DNA of 64,000 nucleotides from Owenia fusiformis (taxonomy: Eukaryota; Annelida; Polychaeta; Sabellida; Oweniidae): assembly GCA_903813345.2 (NCBI GenBank), contig CAIIXF020000006.1, forward strand, positions 26,481,936-26,545,935. The letters run 5' to 3'. This document shows positions 10,280-24,000 of this stretch, piece after piece. The position numbers and the translations under genes are program-made. A model generated the notes under the pieces. The model made no database searches and was not told the DNA's origin. It worked only from the letters and a program-made list of their open reading frames with translations. The first letter of the stretch is position 1; every line of letters starts with the position of its first letter.

Positions 10280-11740
10280 TAAAGGCCCACTATACTTAAT
10301 TTAGAATATAAAATGATCATTGAAACATGTTACTCACACACTTGCTCAAATATGACACAAAGTTTTTTTGTTTTTTTATATATTTTTTTATTTCAAAGAA
10401 TAAGCATGTTAAAGCAACCGCAAAAAACAATACAGTATTGGTTAAGCGTTATTCTTTAAGAAATGTTATAATATTGGCAATCTTTTTTATTTAAAGGAAA
10501 AATCATCAGTATCAATTGTTTAATTTTGCTTCCATGATTTTCCACTTATCACCTCTGCCAACCCGTTTATCCATAATACAATATTCCTTCACATTACTTA
10601 TATAACCTTTAAGTGTTGGTTTTAGCATAGAATGTTTACACAAATAAACATACCTTTTAAAAATACATAGCATATTATTTAGGATGATTGTTTTTTCATT
10701 TATACTCTCAGGTCCTATCAATACATTTTGTTTAGTACATATCAATGTGAGCTCTAAAGGGACACAAAGTTTGATTTGCTTTAATATTGAACCAAGAAAA
10801 AAATAACTCACATAGGAAAAAGCATTTGAAGTTCAGAGAACATAAGACATGCATGCTAAACAAAGTGCATGTTTTAAATTACTGTTGATTTAAGAAATGG
10901 CGACAATTCTATAAAAATAAATGTATCATGTAATACAAACAACTTTGCCATCTTTCAATGACATTGATAAAAACTTGATATCTAAAGCTTGACAGATCGA
11001 AAATATTTTTTGATAATTTATTGTAAGCTTTGATGTGATCTGCTTGAGCTGTTGTTGGTGTCAAATGAAAGATAAGGTTCTTATCAATACATTGGACATA
11101 CTCTGAAATTTAAATGTAAGTCTTTATTTTGCCCAAAAATGTTGAAAGAAAGCCATTTTTCTTTCATGTAATGGCATATTCACTGATTTTTTGAATTTGT
11201 AATTCAGTATTTTTTATGAATGCAGGAACATTATTGTGTTTAATATTTGCATTAAATATGATTACATGATTTGATTTCGTTTTTTCAGTGCTCTAATTGT
11301 TGTTGTTTTATTGTGTCAACCTAAAAGTTTGAGTGCATTCTATAATAAACTTAACTTACAATAATTAATCGTATTTAGACCTTTAACATACTTTACACAA
11401 AGTACAATGTGATAATGGTAACAAAGAAAACTCGACATATAGCAGGTAACACTACCCATTGAGGGAGGGAGTGGGTGTATATGTGCATGTTGCCTTTATT
11501 TATATTTTTAATTACCTTTTGACTGAACTCTTTCAAAGGCTGTTTCATTGCTAACAGATCAGTCAGCCTTTGAAACAGCTAATCCTTGACCTTTTAGATC
11601 TAGGTAAACTACCTGGCATGAGTACATACGTTCTCTAGGAGTCTATATTCAGATTCAAATAACTAACCTGTGACCTTTTGGCAACCTTGACCTTAAAATG
11701 ACCTTGACATTGGAGAACTAAACTTCAAAGCTAAATATGT
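10280..11740. other. AT-rich non-coding stretch
   Basis: Very AT-rich, with T and A runs and a small inverted repeat at 11530-11577 (TTTCAAAGGCTG against CAGCCTTTGAAA). No exon of the neighbouring transporter could be recognised here, although its next exon should lie in this direction. Confidence 0.4.
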
Positions 11741-11975
11741 ATACTGTACTTATTCTTAATTTGGTACTACTTATTCTGGCGGATTTGCTGTTTTGAACAT
11801 TTGGCAGCTATTTAATTTGGCGGATTTACAATTTTACAATGTACTAATGGTACTTAATTACATGGTACCAAAATGACTGGGGAATTTGGCGGCTACTTAA
11901 TTTGGCGGACTTAAACAATTTTGTGGATCCCCTAAATTAAAACAGCTGCCAAATTAAATAGAAGTAAAGTATTAC
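11741..11975. mobile_element. MITE with TACTGTACTTATTC ends
   Basis: The left end ATACTGTACTTATTCTTAATTTGG is inverted at the right end as CCAAATTAAATAGAAGTAAAGTAT. The interior repeats TTTGGCGGA several times. It lies immediately downstream of the last recognised exon of the minus-strand transporter, within or beyond the following intron. Confidence 0.5.
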
Positions 11976-12007
11976 ATGTATTAAGCTTTCTACTTGTAGG
12001 TACATAC

Positions 12008-15000
12008 CAAGTCTGAGGAATGTTGCCTCCAAATTGCCTATCCCAGCTATAGTGGCTGCCATAAGACTGCAGATACCAACTGGGGAGTACCTGGTGACAG
12101 ACAGAGAGTATAGTGAATGCGGTGGGTTCATTGTCAAAATACACAAGACACACATCAATGTGCATGAACACACAAACACATGCATGTCCAATTGAACTCC
12201 TCTTTTAGATCAAATATATTTCAAGTTGAAGGGCTTGTTACATTATATTATTACTAAGAACCCCTGGAACTATATAACTGCAAAATTTGGGGTATATACG
12301 TTGGAAAATAAAAAAGTTATAGTGTCTTGAAAAAAAAGTGGCATTTGTTTTGGCCCACCCTGTATAATATTCAAAATAATAAACTAGATTAATCAACTAA
12401 CAGGAATGGCTCATGTCTCACATTTAGATAGGATGAGTAGGATGTAAATTGGGCTCATTGTTTGCTCTATTTACACAAAGATTTGCATCATTTTTTCCAA
12501 CTCTGCCCACCCAAATAATTCATAAAGCGTAAACTGGATTTCACAAGTATGTTAACAAGTAAACTGCATGTGCAAACCACTCTCAAATTCATTCGACCTA
12601 TGCCCACCTTAAAATATTGTTTCTTACCATAGGAGCCACCTTAATATCTTGAGTGTGATGTCACTTGCAGACCTGAAGAATGCTAGGAATGGGTAACCTG
12701 CCTCTCCAATTGTACTAGTTGCTATACCATACAACATGCAGCATATTACAATGCCTGCAAAGGGTAAAAAGGTAACAAGTTTCAACAATAGGAAATATAG
12801 GGTGTATCGTAATAGTTAATATTTTCAGATAAAAGTTATAATCATATTGAACATACTTTTCTGTGTTGTAAGAATATCCATCACTCTTTTTGATGGGGCT
12901 TTTTGTTTTCTTCCTTGCACATTATTTGTTGCCTTTGAATGATAGCTTTATATTTATTGATGGTATATTGAGGAGTGTGAACATCAAGTTAGTGTTCCTC
13001 CTTATCATTCAATTACTATTAATTTGTATCTAAACATTTATTCTTAAATCATCTCTACATGTAGGTTGTTTTCAATCAATCAGCAGATTGTATATTGAAT
13101 ATTTCAACAATATGGTACCCAGCAATGAACTCACCAAGTATATTTGTACTGTCCACTTTGCCAACTGTCTTAGTGAAGACTTCTACAGTAGCATTTGCTG
13201 CATCAGACCAGTTCCCTTCTATAGGACTTAATACAGGTTGGTCAGCCTCAATGTATTTGGTTTGGGCCTAATGATTGTAAAGGAAAATATGTCAGTTCAC
13301 AGAGCATACCTGTTTCAGTGACCAGTGTTAATGCAATCACTTTTGACTTTGAAAATGATGAAATATTAAAAGACTACAACCGCCATGGAAATAAAAAAGT
13401 TAAATTGATTAATTATAAGTTAAGTATTTTTAAAATTAAGTATTGGAAGTCTGTTTCAGTCATTTTAGTGTTGATGCAATCACTTTTGACTCTGAAAATG
13501 ATGAAATATTAAAAGACTACAACCACCATGGAAATAAAAAAAGTTAAATTAATTAGGCCAAATGATAAGTTAAGTATTTTCAAAATTAAGTATTGGAATC
13601 TATTTGTAAGTTGTTGATTAGATCACCAGTTCTTTTTTATTACAATATGTAGGCATCACAAATAGAACATGTATTCAAACATTTGCATTTGTGTAATCCA
13701 CATTTGCCAATAAATACTGCACTGGTTGAGATGTCATATATCTTGACATACAGTAAGCACAATTATTTGGTCATTGGATGATTCACAAAAACGCTAATCC
13801 TGTTTTGATAAATTATTAATCTTATCACTTTGGTTAATACCTGATTTATGGAATTTTCATTATGTAATAGTGGACTTTAGAGTTGAACATTTTTATTTGT
13901 CAGTTTGGAGAGGATATTTATGTTTTGCTTATCAACATCTGATATGGATTATGAATTGTTAATTCATTGAATGATTTTTATAAACATTTTGATAATATTT
14001 ATATTTTACCTGTTTAAGTGCTGCTTCTATAATGTTATCCGGAAATAGATTGCTGAAAATGAGATAAACATGCATTATGATCAAAATATAACATTAAATA
14101 GTAATATTGGTTTTATTATATTCATTTATGTATTTTCTATTCATTTATATTATCCATGACCCTTATCCCAATATCCAAGTATTAATAGGCATAGCAAATT
14201 GCTTTTAGTACAAATATGCATAAAAGGTGCAACTACTATTGTTGTGTATGTTATTATAAATTATGCCATGATTCTGCTTTGCATTATCACAGTTGAGCAA
14301 AATTTTGAGATCAGCTCAACGGGCGTACATGTAACATATTTGCAATGTGTGTGTTTATTCATGTGTGTTTTTCCATGAACATAAATGTCTATATATATTT
14401 ATACAACATGTAAGAATCAAAATGTATTTGACTTGTAAATCTTTTGAAAACAACTTAATTTATTTATAAAGTTTTTCTGTCCCCATAAGATACGGATATC
14501 ATCTCAAAGACCATTTTTGTTAATGAGGTCGTATGATACTAGCTAAAATGTAAGAGGTCTTTGTTAGTATTTCTATAATATTTGTGAATTCTTAGTTGAA
14601 CGATGACATCACGATTTCTATGGTAACAACTATTACGAATATTCATTGTTAAAGATGTTATAATATTATTATAATGCTCTTCTTGTTACCAGCTGTTTCA
14701 TATAACACCATCAGAAAATACATTTTAATCACTACCAAAGCATGGACTTAGGTATTTGTTGCCAACGATCTTTGACATCAAAAGATTGACATTTAAAGAT
14801 ATACGTTGTAAACAATCATATACCCTGCCTTGACTGTATCACTCATCATTCATTAAATTATTCACCTTAAATTCCCTTAAAGAGACCCAACACCTTACAA
14901 AACTTCTTAACGGGGAGGAATAAGGGAAAATGCTTGCCGGATTCTGAATCTGTGTATTTTTTAATGATTTTTCACCGTCTTAGAATTTCAATTTTTTTAT

Positions 15001-18000
15001 TTTGAAAAAATGAGATTTGCATTGTTTTCCAATTAGAAAAATGAGTAAACATGAATAGCTCGAAATCTAACGCTGAGATTTTGTTTTAAAAAATCATGGA
15101 TATCAAGGCTAAATATAGCTATACAATAAACATAAAAAAGCAATGCTTGGACTCTTCATATTTACACAAAAAATTAATTAGTAAATGAGGTTTGATATTT
15201 GTGAGAATAAGTTGTACGAGGTGCAATGCTCTACAAACACCAGACTACAGGGTGGATTAGGATCAATGACACACATAAAAATTAATTTAAAAATATTTCA
15301 TGATAATTATCTCAAACAAAAGCAGTTAGCAAAGGATACATTTCATTACACTCAATAAATAGTTATCACTTTTGACTATATATACATATCTCATGGGAAT
15401 GTATTTCCATCTCCTCAAGATATCATATTTTAGCTTCGAAAATCACAATCGTTGGATAATACATTTGTCTCAGAATGATAGGCCACGCTGTAGCAATGTA
15501 GCTTTCACTTGAAGTGTACCCTTGAGAATAATGAACTTACTTTCAAATTGGTCTTGCTTCTGTGGTGTATGTGGCTTTTTAGCAAATCTGCCACGCTCAT
15601 TTCTTTCCAGAACCATCTTGTTCACATGTAACACTAGGCTATACGCGCATGTATAGACAGATGACATAGATATACATATAAATTATATATTGCACCTGTA
15701 TTTACTTACATGGGAATATTCCCTTTGGAAAAATGCAAATGCATGAACATATATTTTCATCTTATATATGACTTCAAGCTAACATATTATTTCATATTTA
15801 TATTTTCATAGTTAGTCTAACATAAATAATAGATCCATGAAAACAATATTCTTTGTTTTCTTAAATATCGATGGGTTTACTGTGAATTCAATAAATTACA
15901 ATTTGCAAGGGGTAAGTATACTGTATGACCTTAGTTGCAAAGTACTGTTTATATATGCAGCTCAATAGCATAAAATATGTTGAATGAAGCATATTGTATG
16001 GATTAGTCGTGTGACACACAAACTGACCAATACATGAGGGTATTAGCTTATTTTCACAGAAACCAAAGGAGGACAGTGCTTTTATTTCAACTGGGAGCTT
16101 ACCTCCACACGACTGATCATGTGACCATGGTGGTGGGTCCCTTTAAATCGATTATGCACATTCGGATATATAAAGGTTTTTACACACGCTAGGAAGAGCT
16201 TGACTGTGAATGTAAAATAATATGCTTCCTAGGGATTACTCAGTATTTAATTTTCCTCATGGTTTCATACCCAGTCGCGTAAATAAAGGCTCACTAACGG
16301 GAAAAATAGTCCCCACGTAGCTACAAACCCAAATCATCACCAGTCCACTCATAATTTTCATTTGACACAAGCTTTCAATGTTTTCCACAATGTAAACGTG
16401 AACGTAAAATATTGAAGCGATGCATTTGTATGGGCGATTAGTCATACGTATAGGTTGGCGTTTCGATTTTATATGCAAGCATAAACTCCCTAATATAATA
16501 TCATCAGGATCAGACGGTGTTACTGTTGTTAGAATGTTGTTATGATGGCCACCTATTCAATACTGTAATCAGTGGCGTAGCCAGGATTTGGTGACCAGGG
16601 GTTCTATTTTTATATTATCCACAAATCTCCCCCTACATCGGTGTACCTCACATAAAAGCATTTTTGTATTTGTCATACATACAATTTGCACCCTTCCCTT
16701 TGGCAATCGTAACACCCCCATTTTTTTTTAAATCCTCATTCCAAATTCATTCTTTAGGGTTCATTCAAAGATATGTCAAATTCTGAAACATGCAATACTT
16801 TAATACTGAGATTAGATGAATTTTTTGAAGATTCCAAATCAAAAGATTTTTATTTCATTTTGTAATAGAAGAGTGCTCGACCTCATTTCTTTTAAATTTC
16901 AATGCCTTGCAACAAAAAACACCCAGTGCTGAAAACATCTATTTGTTCTTTCTTTGAATTGAAAATAAAACATAATCTGTACTTAATAACAAATTTTTTA
17001 CGGTTTGGCGAATGTAAGCAAAGGAGGTTACGTCGCTAAGGCTTTAGAACCACACTATGCCCGGGTATAGATTTGTTACCCCTGGAAAGTAAAATCAATT
17101 CCCTAGAGACTAGACCTGTTGTATCACCCTCAGAAATAGCTGTGGAACATTATCTCCATTTCTGTAGGGTAAGGTCACCATTTTTACTGAAATGATCAGT
17201 TATATTTCGTGGTAATGTCAACAAGTTCATTACCGCGGATTAGATCATAAACGGACGGTGAAAATGTTTCTATTATCTAATATTTGCTCTTGGGGACTTA
17301 TCAGCCCCGGGGACTTAGCAAGGATGTTTTGTTTGAAATAAAACAAAACGGAGACGCAAAAATTTGAAAGAAAATGAGCAGCTTTTAATTAAGTTGGAAA
17401 ATAAATTGTGCGAAATAATTGACATTTCTTTTTTTGCATAATGTCATGATGCTCCGGGGTCTTCCCAAGATTAAACAATCCCACCCCGTGTTTAAGGTTG
17501 CCAAACTTGGAGAGAAGTGTAACTTTATTATTTTTTGTCTACTGGTCATATAAATTGAATATATTTTTCTGGTTATTGCAATGAATTTTTCCACAAATAT
17601 TTTTTTTCGTCCGAACCCATCGAACTCCCGGTCCCTACGGCTATGACTGTTGTTCCTTTTTTAAAGTTGTTTAGACCGGTCCCTACGGCTATGACTGTTG
17701 TTCCTTTTTTAAAGTTGTTTAGACTAACATTGAGGGTCTATGTACCCTTTAAACCCTAAAATGTGGGTTTCATCAAGGATTTAGTAAACAAGTTGAAACT
17801 GTATACTAAATACATAGGAAAATTCCATAGTATGTGTTTGTAGAAAAGTAAGTTAATGTATGTAGCTTAATTCAATATCGAATGTCTGATCTTGAATGGC
17901 AATTCATTTTTTAGAGGATGATGGAGAAAATGTTTAATTTCTGAAGTTGGGTTAAATTGCGGTTATGTGTATTGTGAAAAGAAAGCGTTTCTATTAATTA

Positions 18001-21000
18001 TTCATGGTATTTGTGATCCAATAAATTTTGAGCCAATAAAAAGCGTGCATATTGAGTGCATGGCAAATGGAAAAGTATCACAGGACTCCCTGTCAGTCTC
18101 AATGAGCAACAAACAATTTCAACCCATAAAATCAATATTCGATAGAAACAGATTTATTTTTCGACTGCCAAGTGGAACACCTCACAAGTGGAACATCCGC
18201 TATTGACTTCATGTTAATTAACCTCTTCATGTAAATTTATTTTTCGACTGCCAAGTGGAACACCTCTAGGTGGAACACCTTTTATTGTTCATTTAACTTG
18301 TAAGCACATTTTAATTGAATTTAACGTTCTAATTCAATAATTATATTGTGTTTTTCAACTTACCGGATAAGGTCTGCGAATATATCTTCAGTTGCAAGAG
18401 ATTCTGATACAGTGCTCTGTACGCTTGCAATACCCGCACTGTTTCCTGAAAGTAAGAATCGTGAAAGGAAATTTAATTCACAATCAACATGTTCAGTCAT
18501 AAATATTTAAGATTATTCTTACATATACCAAACTAAAGTATATATTAATTCCAGATGTAATTAGCCCTTTCCCTTATTCAATTCATTCCACCAAATGATC
18601 AGATTAATAGGCCCAATCATGTAAAACATGACAGTGTTTAGCGCTTAATATTGCCAGAGACAGAACAAATTAAAAAGAGAACAAATCATAAACTTTTCAC
18701 TAGATACTGCAGCGCTTTTTATATGGTGAGACGTTTTGTGATTGCATCAGCCTAACACGAAGACGCCAACGCAGTTATATGACATATTTTAATTTTCCAC
18801 TGTTAGATGCAATATTAATACAAACAACGAAGATAGCTCGTACTAAAATATATAAACAGGCTTCAAATGCGGATTCTAGAACGTTTGGGTCAAAACTTAA
18901 ATATATCTGATGCTGCTTTCCTGTTGTCTTTTTATTTACGGATTTATATTACGACCCAAAAACTACCATGATTTTTAGCTCACATGGTGAGCTTTTGCAA
19001 TCGCTCACTTGTCCGTCTGTCCGTCCGTCCGTCCGTCCGTCTGTCCGTCTGTCTGTCTGTCCGTCAACAATAGTGGCACGTTTTAAAACCTCTGTCGATA
19101 GGATTCCTGTTTTAAGTTATTTCTGTTCAACATCAATACAGAAAACTCCCCTATGACTCCTGGTTCAAAAGCTCATCTATTTTCGAAATGGCCGCCATTT
19201 TTGTCTCGCGAAATTCACTTTTGACCCATTTCCTAGCTTTACAAATAATTTCAGGTGTCCTACATTGTAAAAATCCATGTCAATGTAAAGAGTAGATATA
19301 TGAAATAATTTTGTTACAAAAAATCAGCAAAAAATTATATCCATTTTTTTTATTTTTAGCCGATTTAGTTAACATTGATTTGTCCATCCGACTCGCGAAA
19401 TCCACTTTTCCGTCAACAACAGTGGCACGTTTTAAAACCTCTGTCGATAGGATTCCTGTTTTAAGTTATTTCTGTTCAGCATCAATACAGAAAACTCCCC
19501 TATGACTCCTGGTTCAAAAGCTCGCCTATTTTCAAAATGGCCACCATTTTTGTCTCGCGAAATTCACTTTTGACCTATTTCCTAGCTTTACAAATAATTT
19601 CAAGTATCCTACATTGTAAAAATCCATGTCAATGTAAAGAGCAGATGTATGAAATAATTTTGTTACGAAAAATCAGCAAAAAATTATATCCATTTTTTTA
19701 TTTTCAGCCATTTTAGTTAATATTGATTTGTCCATCAGACTCGCGAAATCCACTTTTCCTTCAACAACAGTGGCACGTTTTAAAACCTCTGTCGATAGGA
19801 TTCCTGTTTTAAGTTGTTTCTGTTCAGCATCAATACAGAAAACTCCCCTATGACTCCTGGTTCAAAAGCTCGCCTATTTTCAAAATGGCCGCCATTTTTG
19901 TCTCGCGAAATTCACTTTTGACCTATTTCCTAGCTTTACAAATAATTTCAAGTATCCTACATTGTAAAAATCCATGTCAATGTAAAGAGCAGATGTATGA
20001 AATAATTTTGTTACGGAAAATCAGCAAAAAATTATATCCATTTTTTTATTTTCAGACATTTTAGTTAACATTGATTTGTCCATCTGTCTCGCAAAATCCA
20101 CTTTTGGACCATTTGCCTTAAACCCTCTGTCGATAGGATTCCTGTTTTAAGTTAATTTTGTTCAACATCAATACAAAAAACTCTCCTATGACTCTTGGTT
20201 CAAAAGCTCGCCTATTTTCAAAATGGTCGCCATTCTTGTATCGCGAAATTCACTTTTGGCCCATTTCCTAGCTTTACAAATAATTTCAGCTGTCCTGCAT
20301 TGTAAAAAGCCATGTCACTGTAAAGAGTAGTTGTATGAAATAATTTTGTTACAAAAAATCAGCAAAATATTATATCCGTTTTTTTATTTTCAGCCATTTT
20401 AGTTAACATTGATTTGTCCATCTGTCTCTCAGTCAGTCCAAAATAGTGGCAAGTTTTAAAACCTCTGTCTGTCAACACTTGGCTCTTTTTAAATCCTCTG
20501 TAGATATGTTTCCTGATTTAAAATATTTTTGTTCAACATCAATAAAGAAAAGAAAACTGTGACTCCTGCTTCAAAATCTCGCCTATTTTCAAAATGGCCA
20601 CCATTTTTGTCTCGGGAAATTCACCTTTGGCCCATTTCCTAGCTTTACAAATAAGTTCAGGTGTCCTGCATTGTAAAAAGCCATGTCTTTGTAAAGGGTA
20701 GTTGTATGAAATAATTTTGTCACAAAAAATCTGCAAAAAATTATATCCTTTTTTTTATTTTCACTTTTGAGCAACACCATGTGAGCCCAGTACCCACGGT
20801 ACTAATTTTTAAAGTTGGGACTATTGTGTGATGCTTTAAATGGAACATGAAAATCTCTTCATATTATCATAAACAATTACACTATGGATTTTACTTTTTA
20901 AAGCTGCCATTTATTTACCATATTATATAATATAATCATAAATCAGCAACTTATGTCCCATTTTTAGATCACATGGTGAGCTTTTGCAATCACTCACTTG

Positions 21001-24000
21001 TCCGTCTGTCTGTCCGTCCGTCCGTCCGTCTGTCCGTCTGTCCGTCCGTCAACAATAGTGGCACGTTTTAAAACCTCTGTTGATAGGATTCCTGTTTTAA
21101 GTTATTTCTGTTCAACATCAATACAGAAAACCCCCCTATGACTCCTGGTTCAAAAGCTCGCCTATTTTCAAAATGGCCGTCACTTTTGTCTCGCGAAATT
21201 CACTTTTAGCCCATTTCCTAGCTAACCTCTGTCGATAGGATTCCTGTTTTAAGTTATTTCTGTTCAACATCAATACAGAAAACCCCCCTATGACTCCTGG
21301 TTCAAAAGCTCGCCTATTTTCAAAATGGCCGTCACTTTTGTCTCGCGAAATTCACTTTTGGCCCATTTCCTAGCTTTACAAATAATTTCAGGTGTCCTAC
21401 ATTGTAAAAATCCATGTCAATGTAAAGATTAGATATATGAAATAATTTTGTTACAAAAAATCAGCGAAAAATTGTATCCATTTTTTTTATTTTCAGCCAT
21501 TTTAGTTAACATTGATTTGTCTATCTGACTCGGGAAATCCACTTTCTGTCAATAACAGTGGCACGTTTTAAAACCTCTGTCGATAGGATTCCTGTTTTAA
21601 GTTATTTCTGTTCAACATGAATTCAGAAAACTCCCCTATGACTCCTAGTTCAAAAGCTCGCCTATTTTCAAAATGGCCGCCATTTTTGTCTCGCGAAATT
21701 CATTTTTGACTCATTTACTAGCTTTACAAATAATTTCAAGTGTCCTACATTGTAGAAATCCATTGCAAAGTAAAGAGTAGATGTATGAAATAATTTTGTT
21801 ATGAAAAATCAGCGAAAAATTATATCCATTTATTTATTTTCAGCCATTTTAGTTAACATTGATTTGTCCATCTGTCTCGCAAAATTCACTTTTGGACCAT
21901 TTACCTTAAACCCTCTGTCGATAGGATTCCCATTTTAAGTTAATTTTGTTCAACATCAATACAAAAAACTCTCCTATGACTCTTGGTTCAAAAGCTCGGC
22001 TATTTTCAAAATGGCTGTCACCTTTGTCACGCGAAATTCACTTTTGACCCATTTCCTAGCTTTACAAATAATTTCAGGTGTCCTACATTGTAAAAATCCA
22101 TGTCAATGTAAAGGGTAAATATATGAAATAATTTTGTTACAAAAAATCGGCGAAAAATTGTATCCTGTTTTTTTATTTTCAGCCATTTTAGTTAACATTG
22201 ATTTGTCTATCTGACTCGCGAAATCCACTTTCTGTGGCACGTTTTAAAACCTCTTTCGATAGGATTCCTGTTTTAAGTTATTTCTGTTCAACATCAATTC
22301 AGAAAACTCCCCTATGACTCCTGGTTCAAAAGCTCGCCTATTTTCAAAATGGCCGCCATTTTTGTCTCGCGAAATTCACTTTTGACCCATTTCCTAGCTT
22401 TTCAAATAATTTCAAGTGTCCTACATTGTAAAAGTCCATGTCAATGTAAAGAGTAGATGTATGAAATAATTTTGTTACAAAAAATCAGCGAAAAATTATA
22501 TCCATTTATTTATTTTCAGCCATTTTAGTTAACATTGATTTGTCCATCTGTCTCGCAAAATCCACTTTTGGACCATTTACCTTAAACCCTCTGTCGATAG
22601 GATTCCCATTTTAAGTTAATTTTGTTCAACATCAATACAAAAAACTCTCCTATGACTCTTGGTTCAAAAGCTCGCCTATTTTCAAAATGGTTGCCATTCT
22701 TGTTTCGCGAAATTCACTTTTTGCCCATTTCCTAGCTTTACAAATAATTTCAGCTGTCCTGCATTGTAAAAAGCCATGTCACTGTAAAAGGTAGTTGTAT
22801 GAAATAATTTTGTTACAAAAAATCGGCAAAATATTATATCCGTTTTTTTTTATTTTCAGCCATTTTAGTTAACATTGATTTGTCCATCTGTCTCGCGAAA
22901 TCCTCTTTTGGACCATTTGCTTAAAACCTCTGTCGATAGGATTCCAGTTTCAAGTTATTTTTATTCAACATCAATACAAAAAACTCCCCTATGACTCCTG
23001 GTTCAAAAGCTTGCCTGATTTCAAAATGGTCGCCCTTTTTGTCTCGCGAAATTCAATTTTGGCCCATTTCCTAGCTTTACAAATAATTTCAGGTGTCTTG
23101 CATTGCAAAAAGCCATGTCACTGTAAAGAGTGGTTGTATGAAATAATTTTGATACAAATTATTGGCAAAAAATTATATCCGTTTTTTTTTCAGCCATTTT
23201 AATTGACTGAGAGACAGATAGCTTGAAATAATTTTGTAACAAAAATCAGCAAAAAAATATATCCGTTTTTTTTCTGTCACCATGTGAGCCCAGTACCCAC
23301 GGTACTAATTTTATACGTATTTTTTCCATATTCTATGAAAGTTCAATGAAAAACATTGAAAAATAAAGATTGGGAGCTTTTTTATAAAATATAATAATAG
23401 CATATTCGTCATGCAATATTCATCCATTGTCTCATGCTTATCAAATGACTATGGCTGCATTATCTGCATTCATTACTAATTATTTATATTTCAACGGTAT
23501 TCATGAAAACAACAAGATGAAAATTCTTATCATATGATTTGCATAAAGAATCGAAATTTTATCAAAATTAATAAATATTAATATCTACCTGGTTTAATGC
23601 TGACTGTGAGCCCGATGCCAATGATGCAGGCGATTACGTTCGTGACATTAACATACGCCAGAGCGATGCCGCTGATCCTACCGTTGGACTTCGGGTCCAT
23701 AGAGGCAGTCCCTGCGATCACACTGCTGATAATCAGCGGGAGAATCATCATCTTAAGCATTCTCAGAAACATTTCTCCTGGAAGACCTGAAATATAAATG
23801 AAATGGTCACGCTTAGAGCTTTTTCTGGTTTCATGATTTGTTGATTTTCTTGATAGACTATAGTATGTCGTATATTTTAATGTCGTAGTTTCAAATTCGA
23901 AATAGTTATTTTACCGTAAATTAAATCTTAAGTTAGAGCTCATGGATGTGGAAGTGGGAAATTTTTAACCGGTTTTGTATATTTCTTAGTCTTAGGATTT

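Noticed and set aside
18968-19505. Frames of 60-65 codons in the tandem-repeat elements (RPSVRPSVRLSV)
   Set aside because: They are translations of GTCC microsatellite and satellite units, not genes.
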